Shown here piece by piece: positions 1 to 11,111 of a stretch of DNA of 64,000 bases (position 1 is its first letter; each line of letters begins with the position of its first letter). A program made the translations under genes and the position numbers. The DNA lies in assembly GCA_905182985.1 (NCBI GenBank), contig CAJJDN010000006.1, forward strand, positions 893,169 through 957,168, given 5' to 3'. The stretch comes from Paramecium sonneborni (Eukaryota; Ciliophora; Oligohymenophorea; Peniculida; Parameciidae). The notes below the pieces were generated by a model. That model was given only the letters and a program-made list of their open reading frames with translations. It ran no database searches and was not told the DNA's origin.

Positions 1-1540
1 GAAAACTTGTCCAAAGGTTCCCTTTCCAAGATGTGATAGTACTTAAATGTCTTTTAATTTTATATTGCTTCTAATAGAATTTTATATATTATTTTAACTC
101 AAAATGGATTTTTCATATTAGTTCATTTAAATAATTTGTTTATCAAGATCAAAAATTTAAATTTCTTGATTTTATTTTTCCATCATAATCTATAAAATTG
201 TTTTTTTTTGTTTATCTTGTTCATATGAATTTATTTTATTATTCATATATCTACAATAACCAATAGAATTTTTAATAGATTCCAACCATTAGCGAGTAGC
301 ATTTTTAGTTGAAAATGCAATATGTAAATGTTTGTTAAAATATTATAATTCGAGATAAAATAATTTTTTATCCTAAAACCAACGATCTTTGGATAATTTA
401 ATTTCATTAATAAATTCTAAAGGAATTAACTCTCAAAAAATATAAATAAAATACTTGGGATTAAATGGATACTAAGATGGAGTCTTATATCTAGCAAGAG
501 CACCAGAATCTGGATCACAAATTAAATAGTTATCAATTAATAACAATTTAAAATATGAAACAATTTTAGCATTTCCTTTAATAATAGGAGGTTTTTGAGG
601 ACGATTAGTAAAAAATGAATTAAGTGAATAGAATGTACAAATAGATTATCTAAATGAGTTGATAATATCAAATTGTTTATTTTTTAAAATAAGAAGTTCT
701 TTTTAAAGTAGATTTTTTGTACGTTCTCCTGCAATATCAACAACAGATTTTCCTTAGAATGTGATAGATATATCAATTTTAGGATGTTTCAATAATAATT
801 CTATGAATTCAGGATCATCAATTTAAGCAGCAATATGTAAAGCTGTCCCTTTTGTTGTGATTTAATTAATATTTATTTAATTTGAACCTATTATGAGATT
901 TGCCACTAAACTATATAAATTTGTATATTTTACTTTTAATATTTGTTTACCATATGGCTATTTATAAACAATTCCATCCATCTTTAGAGAGAATAGATAT
1001 ATCTCCTCCAGAACTTATTAACCATAAATACATCTTTTCATTGCCTAAAAAGGTTGCTAGATGAAGTGCATTCCATCCTGTTAATTCAATTCCATTTATC
1101 AATTGAATTGCATCATTTCTATCCTCTAAATATAATTCTAAATCACTAAGTTATGATAATTTGATTAATTAAAATAAAGTCTCTTATTCAGGAATTGAAT
1201 TAGCTGAAGTATCAAGAAATTATGATGGGTCAAATTAAGATGAAAATGAAGAAGCCATATCAGAGAAAGGATCAGTAGTTTTTTATGCAAAAATTGCAGA
1301 GCCTTATTAAATTTCATAATCACATATGTAAAGGTTTAATTCATCAAGAACAATCTTAATATTTTAAAATATTACTTTATTATTTGTTTATATTAAAATC
1401 AATTTTAGATGATTTTAATCAATTCCTGTCAAATTAGATACTTGGTCATACAATTCAGATATTTTATATTTTGATGAGATTTTGAGTTGTTCTACATTCA
1501 AAATTCCCCATTCATTATAAAATCTAATGATGATTTTCAT
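1..1540 (-). CDS. Ubiquitin-like/ankyrin/PH/protein kinase fusion (3' part off the window)
   Basis: The frame is open from ATG 1540 to the window edge (500 codons seen), with a 40-nt intron at 911-950. Order of domains: an N-terminal ubiquitin-like stretch starting MKIIIRFYNEWGILNVEQL; ankyrin repeats around residues 110-210 (GWNALHLATFLGN and GTALHIAA cores); a PH domain around 230-350 ending in the typical helix TRQWLESIKNSI; then a kinase domain whose glycine-rich loop GKGTFGQVF reaches the edge. The catalytic loop lies outside, so activity cannot be judged. The PH domain suggests membrane phosphoinositide recruitment and an AGC-type kinase, which is inference. The 40-nt intron is long for this genome but is needed to keep the frame. 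Confidence 0.85.
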
Positions 1541-1636
1541 AAAATAAAATATAAATTATATATTAAACTTAAGAAATTGAAAATTACATTACTGTCACAT
1601 AGCTTGTGATAATAAATTAATTATACACATTAATTT

Positions 1637-3395
1637 TCATAAAATTAATTTCTATTGTAATTCAATATCTAAAGGTTCAGATGAATCAGACCATCCTTCA
1701 GGCTTCATTTTTCTATCAAAATATTATCTATTCTTTTTGAGAGTATCTCTTCCTTCATAAATGAGTCTATCAGAAAATGTATTATTAAAAATAAATTGTT
1801 TCATTCCAATAAGTTATAGAGTTCTATCAAATAAATCAAAATAATTTATTAAACATAAGACAATTAATAAACATGGCATCAAAGCTGTAATACTAATACC
1901 AAAAATGGGTAATAATTCAATCTAAATATATAAATATTAATTTTACATTTCCCATAGCATATCTGAAAGCAGTTTCTTATTTTAATTTAATCATATTTAA
2001 AAAGTTTTAACATAATGGTGCTCCAACTCTACTAAAATTGATAGTTGCAAACATTAAACTAGGTGCATCTGTTTAATGATCTCCATATAATCCATAAAAT
2101 CCTTATATTCTTATTCTAAATAAACCATAATAAACACAGAAAGCTATGTATAACAAAGGAATAAAAGAGAAGAATGAAATACTCAATAATCCATTCACAT
2201 ATCTTAGAGGCAAACCGAAAATAGTAAATTAAGTACCCATAAATATAGTGACTTCAGAAATCAATACTAAAATAGATAGTATTCCGAAAATCAATGATAT
2301 TATTATTTTCAATTAAGGTTTAACAACGCATAACCAATACCATTCTAATAAATCTAATTGTTATGCGAAAGTTCCTTCTCTTGCCTTTTTAAAAGAGAAT
2401 TAAATCTTTTTATCTTAACTATTAAGAGCCTTGATAATATCTTCCATTTCATATGCTGATTTACAATTCTCTTTCCATTAAGCTTTAATTCTTTTATATT
2501 CTAAGGAGTTCTTTCTTATTTCCTAATATAAACTCATCATTTCTTCAACAGATTCTGGAGCTTTGTTTTTAAAGATGGCTCCTGTTATGGCCATAAGAAT
2601 TTAAGATTTTCTCTTCTCTTCTTCTTTTGTTAATATTTTATGCATATTCCTCGGTATTTTGTTTAAACATTTGTTTAAGTAATACATCATATCATCATTA
2701 TCGAATCGACAATCCTTTATTTTTATTACTTTCATAGATGTTTCCATTAATTTATGATGAGCATCATCTTTTTCTCCATTTATACTTGCTGTTCTGAAAT
2801 AAAGATATTTCAATTATACATCTAATTGTGATGTTCTCATTTAGGCTTTTGGAATAATCACTAATCCATAACCCAATAATAATATAATTAAAGCTACTCC
2901 AAATGAATTTGCCATACTCTTCAAAAATGTACCTAAACCACATTGTTCTGTTTATCCAGTATAGAAAATGGCTAAAACAAACACTATTCCAACCACAGAA
3001 ATTATTATATAAAATCTCATATTATTCTTTAAAGCTTTTTTTAATTTATCCTTCTTTTCTAACTCAACTGATTCTTCATATTCTTACATTATTGGAATTA
3101 CAGTCCAACATAATATAAAATTAGTCCAATATAAGATTTAATAAGTCTATCATTATATTAATATCAATACTTCAGCTAAACTCAAATAGTCATTTGAAAT
3201 ATCTCCAACGCTTTAATCTCTATATGTGATATAAATATCAAAGGGTAAAAATAGTATCAGCAAAAAATTAATTAACCAAGAAACCAGAGCCATTCCTTTT
3301 ACATATATGCTAACATCCTTGCTACAGTAACTCTAAATCAAATAACCTACTAAGCATGTTACTATCACTATTTCAAATATTAGTATTAAATACAT
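1637..3395 (-). CDS. LMBR1 domain protein, LMBD2-like multipass membrane protein
   Basis: A 569-aa product with introns at 1922-1946 (25 nt) and 3147-3170 (24 nt). The chain has several hydrophobic helices, an internal charged coiled coil, and the diagnostic LMBR1-type segment GFYGLYGDHQTDAPSLMF followed by a conserved PLCQNFL motif. Human LMBD2 has the same arrangement and nine membrane helices. The family is linked to receptor trafficking and signalling. The start at 3395 gives MYLILIFEIVIV, placing the first helix at the N terminus as in the human protein. An upstream in-frame ATG at 3431 would add 12 residues but would overlap the divergent RNase P gene. The identity is well supported; the role in ciliates is not known. 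Confidence 0.85.
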
Positions 3396-3403
3396 TAATT
3401 TAT

Positions 3404-4364
3404 ATGGAGAGTGATTTAAATTTACGGTCATTCTATGCCGGAGACTCTTAAAAAGATAATTAACTGATATAATTATTGATCACATGTATTGAAGGTACTT
3501 CTACTAAGTTTTAAGATTAGAAAATTATCATAATGTTGCTGTTGTAAATTATGTGAAAGATTAACATATTTCATAATAACATGCTTGTAATTTTAAACCT
3601 TACAATGAAGAATTCTTAATCTAAAAATAATAATAAATTGCAAACATTTCTTAATTTACAGGGAAAATAAAATAATATTCAAGACTCACTCTTGAAGCTA
3701 GTGATAATAAGTTTCTCAGTTCTATTAAATAAGAAAATAAATTTTTATCAGGCTATGATATTATTGCTATCAAACCAAAGAGTGAAGTTGTATTTACATT
3801 TTTATGTACAACATTAAATGTATATAACCATAATGATTAAATAGTTTTTTGATATAATTACTTTTGATTGTTATGAGAAACTTCCATTTATTCCTAAGGC
3901 AAAAATATGCAAATAGCTTTTGGATAAAAATATAATGTTTGAAATAAACTATGGAGATGCCATTTAAGATCCTAATAAAAGAAGATAATTCATTTCAAAT
4001 GCATAAATAATTATAAATGCTACTAAAGGGAGAAATATATTATTTTCTTCTGATACTAGTTATTGGCTATATCATAGAAGTCCTTATGATTTAGTAGCAT
4101 TAGGAATAACAATAGGTTTAAAAAAGGATTAAGCTACTTAGGCTGTTGGATTAAATGCTGATATGGTTATTAAGCATGGAAGTATTAATCTTTTAATTAG
4201 TTCATAGAAAAACTTGTAAAGGAATTATATGTGAAGCTGTTTAAAAAGATATTGATTATTTTGAAGAAAAGAAAAAGTCGATCAAAGATAAATAATTAGA
4301 AAGAATAAATAAAAAAATAAAATTATCTTAAGATGCTTATACCATTTAATAAAATGATTAATGA
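3404..4364 (+). CDS. RPP30: RNase P/MRP protein subunit p30
   Basis: A 296-aa protein encoded in four exons (3404-3494, 3521-3819, 3845-4181, 4201-4364). It belongs to the RPP30/Rpp1 family, a TIM-barrel-like subunit of the RNase P and MRP ribonucleoproteins that process tRNA and rRNA precursors. Family hallmarks visible in order: N-terminal SDLNLR, YDIIAIKPKSE, the TEKLPF-like block YEKLPF, SNAQIIINATKG, the highly conserved RSPYDLVALG, and a C-terminal HGIHRKTC. Human RPP30 is 268 aa. The last intron (4182-4200) is only 19 nt yet is required to restore the conserved HG..RKT block. The start ATG lies 9 nt from the divergent LMBD2-like start. Confidence 0.9.
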
Positions 4365-4409
4365 AATAATCTGTTTATTTTTCTAATAAATATTTATTAA
4401 ATTATAATT

Positions 4410-5269
4410 ATGCTGTCTGCAATAATACCTAAATTTCGATATTATTAAAGATTAAAACAACATATGGTAATATTGTTAGTTAACTTAATTAGGAAATAAA
4501 TCAGAATATCCGAAAAGAAAATGTTGATATTTAGAGAACTTTTCATAAATATTAAAAACCATTATGGGCAAAAATGAAATAAAAAGTAGAAGATAATAAA
4601 AACAGAATATATTTATTTTGCGGATTGATATTTTTGTGTTAATTAAAATTTGCATATGAAAGTAGATAAATTTTTTAAAGGGTTTTAGTTTATTTAGCAC
4701 GTATTCCTTATAGAAGAATATTATTTAACAAAGTCAAATCATTTTGTTTAGGATTAGAAAGTGTATATCCTAGACCAATAGTAGAATAGGTTTTCAAGAA
4801 TGAAGTATAAAATGTATTGATAAATGAGTTACCATAAGAATTAATGTCAAAATTTATACAATTAGATAATTAATTACCAATGGGAGTGACTAAGAAATTT
4901 ATTATACGTTGTCTAACAGAATGTTAAGTATCATTAAGTAAAGAATAGAAAAGAGAATTCTATTAAAAACATGGATTTTTTTATGGAGTAAATAGTATAT
5001 AAATATAGATATATTCTAAAAATAGTGGAATAAATTTAAAAGAGCTAAATAGTATTTTAAAAGTTTAAAATGTTGATCCAAAAAGATTAATAGATGTATT
5101 TGATACATTAAGAGATTAGGTAATTTGAAATGGTCATCATATTAATTTTTAGGAAATACAATATTAGAATAAAGCTTTAGAGAAGATGAATTAAAAGTAA
5201 CCATAATATAGTTGTAATACTGCAGATGCAATTACAAGAAGAATATAACCTTATTATGATAAAATATGA
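4410..5269 (+). CDS. Hypothetical protein with one predicted membrane segment
   Basis: A 266-aa product with introns at 4467-4492 (26 nt) and 5120-5152 (33 nt). Retaining the second intron would give an in-frame TGA at 5126, so splicing adds the last 30 or so residues. The N terminus is basic and is followed around residue 55 by a short hydrophobic stretch (IYLFCGLIFLCQL), then a mixed region with no recognised domain. N-terminal positive charge would fit mitochondrial or membrane targeting, which is only an inference. It starts 45 bp after the RPP30 stop and ends 15 bp before the next ATG. I do not recognise a family. Confidence 0.7.
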
Positions 5270-5284
5270 ATGTGTTATTAATAA

Positions 5285-7766
5285 ATGTTCAATTATAGTT
5301 AATATGAGGAAGAAATTAATCATCCTTAATATCGAACAAGAGTTAGATATCAGTAAGCATAGTTACTAATAAAAGGGATGCAGGAACTTAACGTAATCTT
5401 AATGGATAATTGGATGTGACATGTTTTTTAATGGCTGTAGAAATATAGAGATTAGTTGCTGAAAACACAGAAATGAAAATTACTATAAAGTAATAAAGTG
5501 ATAGCGGCCTAGATAGAGTCAATTATGAAATGTAAATAAGGGATCTAATGGAAAAGCTTCAGTAATTGCAACAGTATATATATTACATTTAAGTAAAGGG
5601 ACAATTATTTGATAGGAAATGATAATGAAAGATTGAGAAAGCTCGTTAAAGATCTAGAAGGTTCATTATAAAGATATGAAACTTAATTAAAAGATTACGA
5701 TCCTAATTGGAAAAAAGAATTAGAATAATAGAAAAAACAGCTAGTTTAATTGTAAAAAAAAATAGGTGATGATGATGTTGGTAAACTATATAAATATATT
5801 ACAGATGATCTAAGGTCTTAATTAAACAAATTAAAAAAGAAGTTAGGTGATTATGAAAAACAGTTTGGTGGCAAAAGTCCAGAAGAATTATAAAGAATGC
5901 TGGATGATTTATAAAGAAAAGCTAAGTAATTTGAAGATCTATAAAATAAAATTGGAGGTATGGATCCTGATACTTTAGCAAAAAAACTTAAAGAATTAGA
6001 AAAATTATAGAAATCTTTTGGAGGAAGTCCAGAAGATTTATTAAAAGTAAAATTAATAAAAAAAATTTTTTAGGAATTAGAAAGATTAAAAAAAAAAGCT
6101 AAAGAAGCAGATGATCTTAAAAAAGAATTAGATAAATAACAAAGAGAAAATGATAAATAGAAAAATGATTTAGGTTTTCTTGATGATTTAAAAGTATATT
6201 ATATAAATTTATGAATCTTAGAAAAATGCATAAGATTTATAAATGGAAAATGGATTTTTAAATTAATAATTGAATGATTTAAAAAATAAATTAAGAGAAG
6301 CAGATCAATTAAGAAATGAATGTGAATCATTAAAAGATTTATTAAAGAAAAAAGATTAAGAAATAGCAAATCTAAAAAATTAATTGGCTGATTAATAAAG
6401 ATAAATATAAGACACATAGAGATAATTATAAGATTAATTAAGATAATTAGGAGATTTGTAATAAAGATTTAGATAGGCAGAATAAGATAAATAAAAGTTA
6501 GAATCAGAATTGAATAATTGTTTAGATGAATTAGATTAAGCAGATGGATAAAAAGATGCTGCAAATCAATTAAAAGATGAAAATGATAAACTAAATCAAG
6601 AAGTGGATTAATTAAATGAAGATAACAATAAATTATAAAATGAAAATGAAGATTTAAAAAATCGATTAAATGATCTAATGAGATAATTATAAGATAAAGA
6701 TAATAAATTAAAAGATTTATAGTAAGATTTAAATAAAAAGAATTCAGAATTAAAAGATTTAGGTAACAAATTAAAGGAAGCTAATGATAAAATTGAATGG
6801 ATTAAAAATGAATTTGGATTAACAGATGATGATTTAGATCCTAAAAAAAGAAAACTTAATAGTAGAAATATAAAGGAAAACATTTTATTCTAAAATATAT
6901 AACCATCAAATTTGTTATTGAATTTTCTATTACAGTCTGCTGAAATAGAGAGATTAGGAATAATTATCGATAAATATTATAGTGAAAATGAATCTTTACA
7001 AGTTTAAATAAAGACCTATAAATAAAAGAATGAACAAATTAGTCAATAATTATAATAATAACTAATATTGTAATCTTAAATGACATAAGATAATGAAATA
7101 GATAAATTGAAAGAATATTATGAAAATAAAATAGTAATGTTAACAATGGAGTTGAGTAGATTGAGAAAATAATAAGCTTCTTCATCATATTAATCAATAC
7201 CTATTTCTCATAAATTATAGCCTAGACCAGCTAGCTTTAATTATGGTGATACATAAGTAACAACTTAAATAACACCTAAAAGAGAGGAGGATCTATTGAG
7301 TTTAATTGTTTTGATGGGAGCAGAATTATAAAATTTGAGGGATTAAAATAGTTCATTACTTTTGCAATAACATGATAAAGATGTTATAAAAGGATTATTA
7401 ACAACAAGTGCATATGAAGGACAATCTAAAACTCAATAAATAACATAGGTTAAAGAATATTAAAATAATTATGAAAGTTATTAGTAAAGAGATTCAAATT
7501 AATTATAATAAAGAACCTCATATTAGGATTTATAGAATAATAATACCTAAATAAACAGTTAGTACAGAGTAAGGACAATGAATGACTCAAGATAGAATGA
7601 TGGTTACAATTAAGATAAACTCATCTCTCAGCAAGGTGATAATGGTTCACAAAGATCATATCAATATTAAGCTTAAATTCCATATAAATATGAATAAGGC
7701 TCATAGCTGAGTGGAAGTGGTTATTTAAAAGTTGGAAAATATGAATCATCTAGATATGTAAATTGA
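5285..7766 (+). CDS. Large coiled-coil protein, ciliate cytoskeletal type
   Basis: A 792-aa product in five exons (5285-5352, 5376-5573, 5599-6046, 6074-6193, 6222-7766). Nearly the whole chain is heptad-patterned coiled coil rich in Q, K, E, D and L, with glutamines written mainly as TAA or TAG. Residues about 150-240 contain repeated hinge motifs: GGKSPEELQ, GGMDPDTLA and GGSPEDLLK. A hydrophobic motif FLMAVEIQRL near the N terminus is echoed by IVLMGAELQNL around residue 600. The C terminus is Q/Y/S-rich and disordered. This architecture fits a structural filament or basal-body component, but no family is recognised. The first two introns end in AAAG rather than TAG, and the 27-nt third intron lacks an in-frame stop, so it could be coding. 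Confidence 0.75.
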
Positions 7767-7955
7767 TGTATTCACATAAATATAAACATTTTCATTTATT
7801 TATTAAATATTTTGCATATCTTAAAGTTTATTATTTTTTTTTGGTTATTTATATTTATGGATATAAAAAGGGTATTGTATAGGTATTTACATTAATAACC
7901 ATAAGATATTATTATAAATTTAACATAGTAAATGGTCACTTAAAATTTAAAAATA
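7767..7955. other. Intergenic AT-rich DNA before the duplicated block
   Basis: The gene-free stretch between the coiled-coil gene stop (7766) and the start of the exact 1.1-kb repeat is AT-rich and holds no reading frame that I can support. The wider gene-free stretch runs on to 8243, inside the first repeat copy. Confidence 0.6.
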
Positions 7956-8242
7956 CAATAACAAAATTTAATTGCTTATTCTCCTCAGTATTAGATTAGA
8001 AATTATTAAAGATTAATCGAATCATTCTTTTGAGATATCTACTTTATTATAATTAAATACATATCTAAAATATTGAATTATCCGATAACTTATTTAATAA
8101 CTATTCTAGCTCTAAGATACAATAATTAAAATAAAAAAATTATAAAAAAAAATATCTAGTATAAAATTTTAATTGATATTGAAAGCTTCTCAAAATATTT
8201 TGGGCTGATATTTAATTTAAATATCATAAAATTAATATGTAA

Positions 8243-8821
8243 TCATAGTGGAATTATTTATTTCAGTACATAAATATCTTTATGAAGATATATATCCCAA
8301 TACGATAATTCTTATGTATTATTAAAATCAATTTCTTCAAATAATCTAATAATTAAAAGAAATTTTAAATACTTTGTGATAAAATTACTTTTATCTTTAT
8401 ACTTTTTGAGTAGATCTAATTTCTTAATAGTTTAATTAACTTAATTCTCATCAAACCATTTTTTTAATTGACTTTATTCATAACCATATTTTTCTCCTAG
8501 AATTTTGCCAGCTCTATTGTATTCAATCCAATCATCTTATTATAACAAATCAAAAATTTCATTTTTTTCTGCACTCAAAAATTTGATTTAATCAAACTAA
8601 AAGTAAGTTAATCTCTTTCTATTTAGATTAGGAAATATTTGTGAAAATATTATTTCAGAAGTGATTGATTATTTTTCAATATTATCCCATAAATCAGGGC
8701 AAGTTTATTTTTATCTAAAATTTTTAGGGGAGATAGCTTTCCGTGGAGATTTAATTGAGTTTTCTTTATTTTATCTTTTTTAAGTTGAATTAGTATTTAT
8801 CTTCAAATTTGTTTTTTTCAT
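8243..8821 (-). CDS. Hypothetical 192-aa protein (copy 1 of the duplicated block)
   Basis: An uninterrupted 193-codon frame from ATG 8821 to TGA 8243, with no intron needed. The N-terminal 40 residues are basic and Ser/Lys/Gln-rich, suggesting disorder. The rest looks helical and compact, with tryptophans (DLWDNIE, DDWIEYNRAG, LKKWFDEN) and a helical C-terminal third. No catalytic motif is visible and no family is recognised. An identical copy lies at 9344-9922 because of the duplicated block; there is probably one gene in the genome. The next plus-strand kinase ATG lies 167 bp beyond its start, so the two would share a divergent promoter. Confidence 0.65.
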
Positions 8822-8987
8822 AACGATTAGATTAAAATAAATATATTTCTTGATTAATAAATTGATACATATTTTAAGAATTTAAGTATAATTAAAAGAA
8901 TATGAATAATGCTTTTAAATAATTTTATAACTCTTTAAAGTTCATAGAAACTGATAATTTATTTTAGAATTTAAATATATAATTAAG

Positions 8988-9055
8988 ATGGATAATGAAA
9001 TATATGAAGCAATATTTAGAGATAAAGTAGAATATAGGAAGTAAAATGGAAAAAA
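8988..9055 (+). pseudogene. Truncated duplicate of the kinase 5' end, cut at the assembly gap
   Basis: The first 22 codons of the kinase gene at 10089 are repeated here and end abruptly at the N. This is not an independent gene. It is an artefact of the unmerged overlap, or, less likely, the broken end of a real tandem duplication. Confidence 0.85.
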
Positions 9056-9056
9056 N
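9056..9056. other. Single undetermined base (assembly gap)
   Basis: The only N in the window. It sits exactly between the end of the first repeat copy and the start of the second, as expected for a scaffold join between two overlapping contigs. Confidence 0.97.
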
Positions 9057-10156
9057 CAATAACAAAATTTAATTGCTTATTCTCCTCAGTATTAGATTAG
9101 AAATTATTAAAGATTAATCGAATCATTCTTTTGAGATATCTACTTTATTATAATTAAATACATATCTAAAATATTGAATTATCCGATAACTTATTTAATA
9201 ACTATTCTAGCTCTAAGATACAATAATTAAAATAAAAAAATTATAAAAAAAAATATCTAGTATAAAATTTTAATTGATATTGAAAGCTTCTCAAAATATT
9301 TTGGGCTGATATTTAATTTAAATATCATAAAATTAATATGTAATCATAGTGGAATTATTTATTTCAGTACATAAATATCTTTATGAAGATATATATCCCA
9401 ATACGATAATTCTTATGTATTATTAAAATCAATTTCTTCAAATAATCTAATAATTAAAAGAAATTTTAAATACTTTGTGATAAAATTACTTTTATCTTTA
9501 TACTTTTTGAGTAGATCTAATTTCTTAATAGTTTAATTAACTTAATTCTCATCAAACCATTTTTTTAATTGACTTTATTCATAACCATATTTTTCTCCTA
9601 GAATTTTGCCAGCTCTATTGTATTCAATCCAATCATCTTATTATAACAAATCAAAAATTTCATTTTTTTCTGCACTCAAAAATTTGATTTAATCAAACTA
9701 AAAGTAAGTTAATCTCTTTCTATTTAGATTAGGAAATATTTGTGAAAATATTATTTCAGAAGTGATTGATTATTTTTCAATATTATCCCATAAATCAGGG
9801 CAAGTTTATTTTTATCTAAAATTTTTAGGGGAGATAGCTTTCCGTGGAGATTTAATTGAGTTTTCTTTATTTTATCTTTTTTAAGTTGAATTAGTATTTA
9901 TCTTCAAATTTGTTTTTTTCATAACGATTAGATTAAAATAAATATATTTCTTGATTAATAAATTGATACATATTTTAAGAATTTAAGTATAATTAAAAGA
10001 ATATGAATAATGCTTTTAAATAATTTTATAACTCTTTAAAGTTCATAGAAACTGATAATTTATTTTAGAATTTAAATATATAATTAAGATGGATAATGAA
10101 ATATATGAAGCAATATTTAGAGATAAAGTAGAATATAGGAAGTAAAATGGAAAAAA
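9057..10156. repeat. Second copy of the exact 1,100-bp duplication
   Basis: This copy continues without a break into the complete kinase gene at 10089, so it is the one that reflects the true chromosome structure downstream. The first copy joins continuously to the upstream genes. Confidence 0.95.
9344..9922 (-). CDS. Hypothetical 192-aa protein (copy 2 of the duplicated block)
   Basis: Identical to 8243-8821 at an offset of 1,101 bp. Same reading: a disordered basic N terminus followed by a compact helical, tryptophan-containing region, with no recognised family. Here the gene is divergent from the intact kinase at 10089, 166 bp away. Only one of the two copies is likely to exist in the organism, and this one has the intact downstream context. 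Confidence 0.65.
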
Positions 10157-11095
10157 ATTTATAAATGAATATGAATTGCTTGAAGATTTAGGAGAAGGAT
10201 CATTTGGAAAAGTAAAAAGAGTAACTCGATATTATAAAGAGACAGAAGATGCTGTAGAATTAAGTAAATATGATTATGCAATGAAAATATTTCATAAAAC
10301 AGTCTTAGCCCATTAGAGAACTTGTTTTTATGAAAGTAATTCAAATGATCCAAAAATGACGAATTTATTAGAATTTGCAGATAATGAGATTAACATTCAT
10401 AAATATCTGAATCATCCAAATATTTGCAAATTATATGAAATAATAGATGATGATAATGATTAATAATAGAAAATATATTTAATAATGTAATTAGGTGATT
10501 TAGGATGCATAATGAAATTTTGTGAGATGACATTCAAATATATAAGAAATTAGGCTATTTTAGATTATTTGAAGATGAATTATATGCAAGCAGCAAAATT
10601 ATTATTTAAATAGATAGCTTAAGCAATAATGTACCTTCATGAACACAATATAGTAAATCGAGATATAAAAATAGATAATATAATTTTCTCTACTTTATAT
10701 CCTATAAATGAATGTTGTAAATTGATTGATTTTTCAACATCACGTATAGCTGAAAAAGATAGTATATTTTTTGATTGTGCTGGAACTCCAGGATTTAGAG
10801 CACCTGAAGTATAATTTTGTTTAAATGATGGTTATTCACCATTTAAACTTGATATTTGGTCATTTGGAATATGTTTATATATTTATACACATGAAAAAGT
10901 ATTTATTTTAATTATTATTAGTTACCTTTTTGGGGAGAAGGAGATCTAGAAACAGATTTATTAGCTAGAGATTAACCATTATAATTTGAAGTTTAGGATG
11001 ATTTATTAGTAAACCTAATAAATAGTTGTTGTGCTAAAAAGGCATCAGATAGACCAACAATATAATAAATATTAGAACACGAATGGTTTAAATGA
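10089..11095 (+). CDS. CAMKK-like protein kinase with atypical catalytic motifs
   Basis: A 327-aa protein that is almost entirely one kinase domain, with a 23-nt intron at 10899-10921. Visible motifs: glycine loop GEGSFGKVK, VAIK-type lysine in YAMKIF, catalytic loop IVNRDIKIDN, metal-binding motif LIDFS, P+1 region GTPGFRAPE, and subdomain IX DIWSFG. The order, the tail and the GTP.F.APE signature resemble the CaM-kinase kinase/ELM group. Two positions are unusual: the HRD histidine is asparagine (NRD) and the DFG glycine is serine (DFS). The catalytic Asp, the Asn and the Lys are all kept, so activity is plausible. Its 5' end is duplicated in the artefactual repeat. Confidence 0.85.
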
Positions 11096-11111
11096 AAAAT
11101 TTATTTAAAAT

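Larger units (their letters stand above)
7956..9055. repeat. First copy of an exact 1,100-bp duplication
   Basis: The block is reproduced at 9057-10156 with a constant offset of 1,101 bp, and I saw no difference between the copies. It contains a complete minus-strand orphan gene and only the first 68 bases of the downstream kinase gene, cut off at the N. Most likely a contig-end overlap that was not collapsed. Confidence 0.95.
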
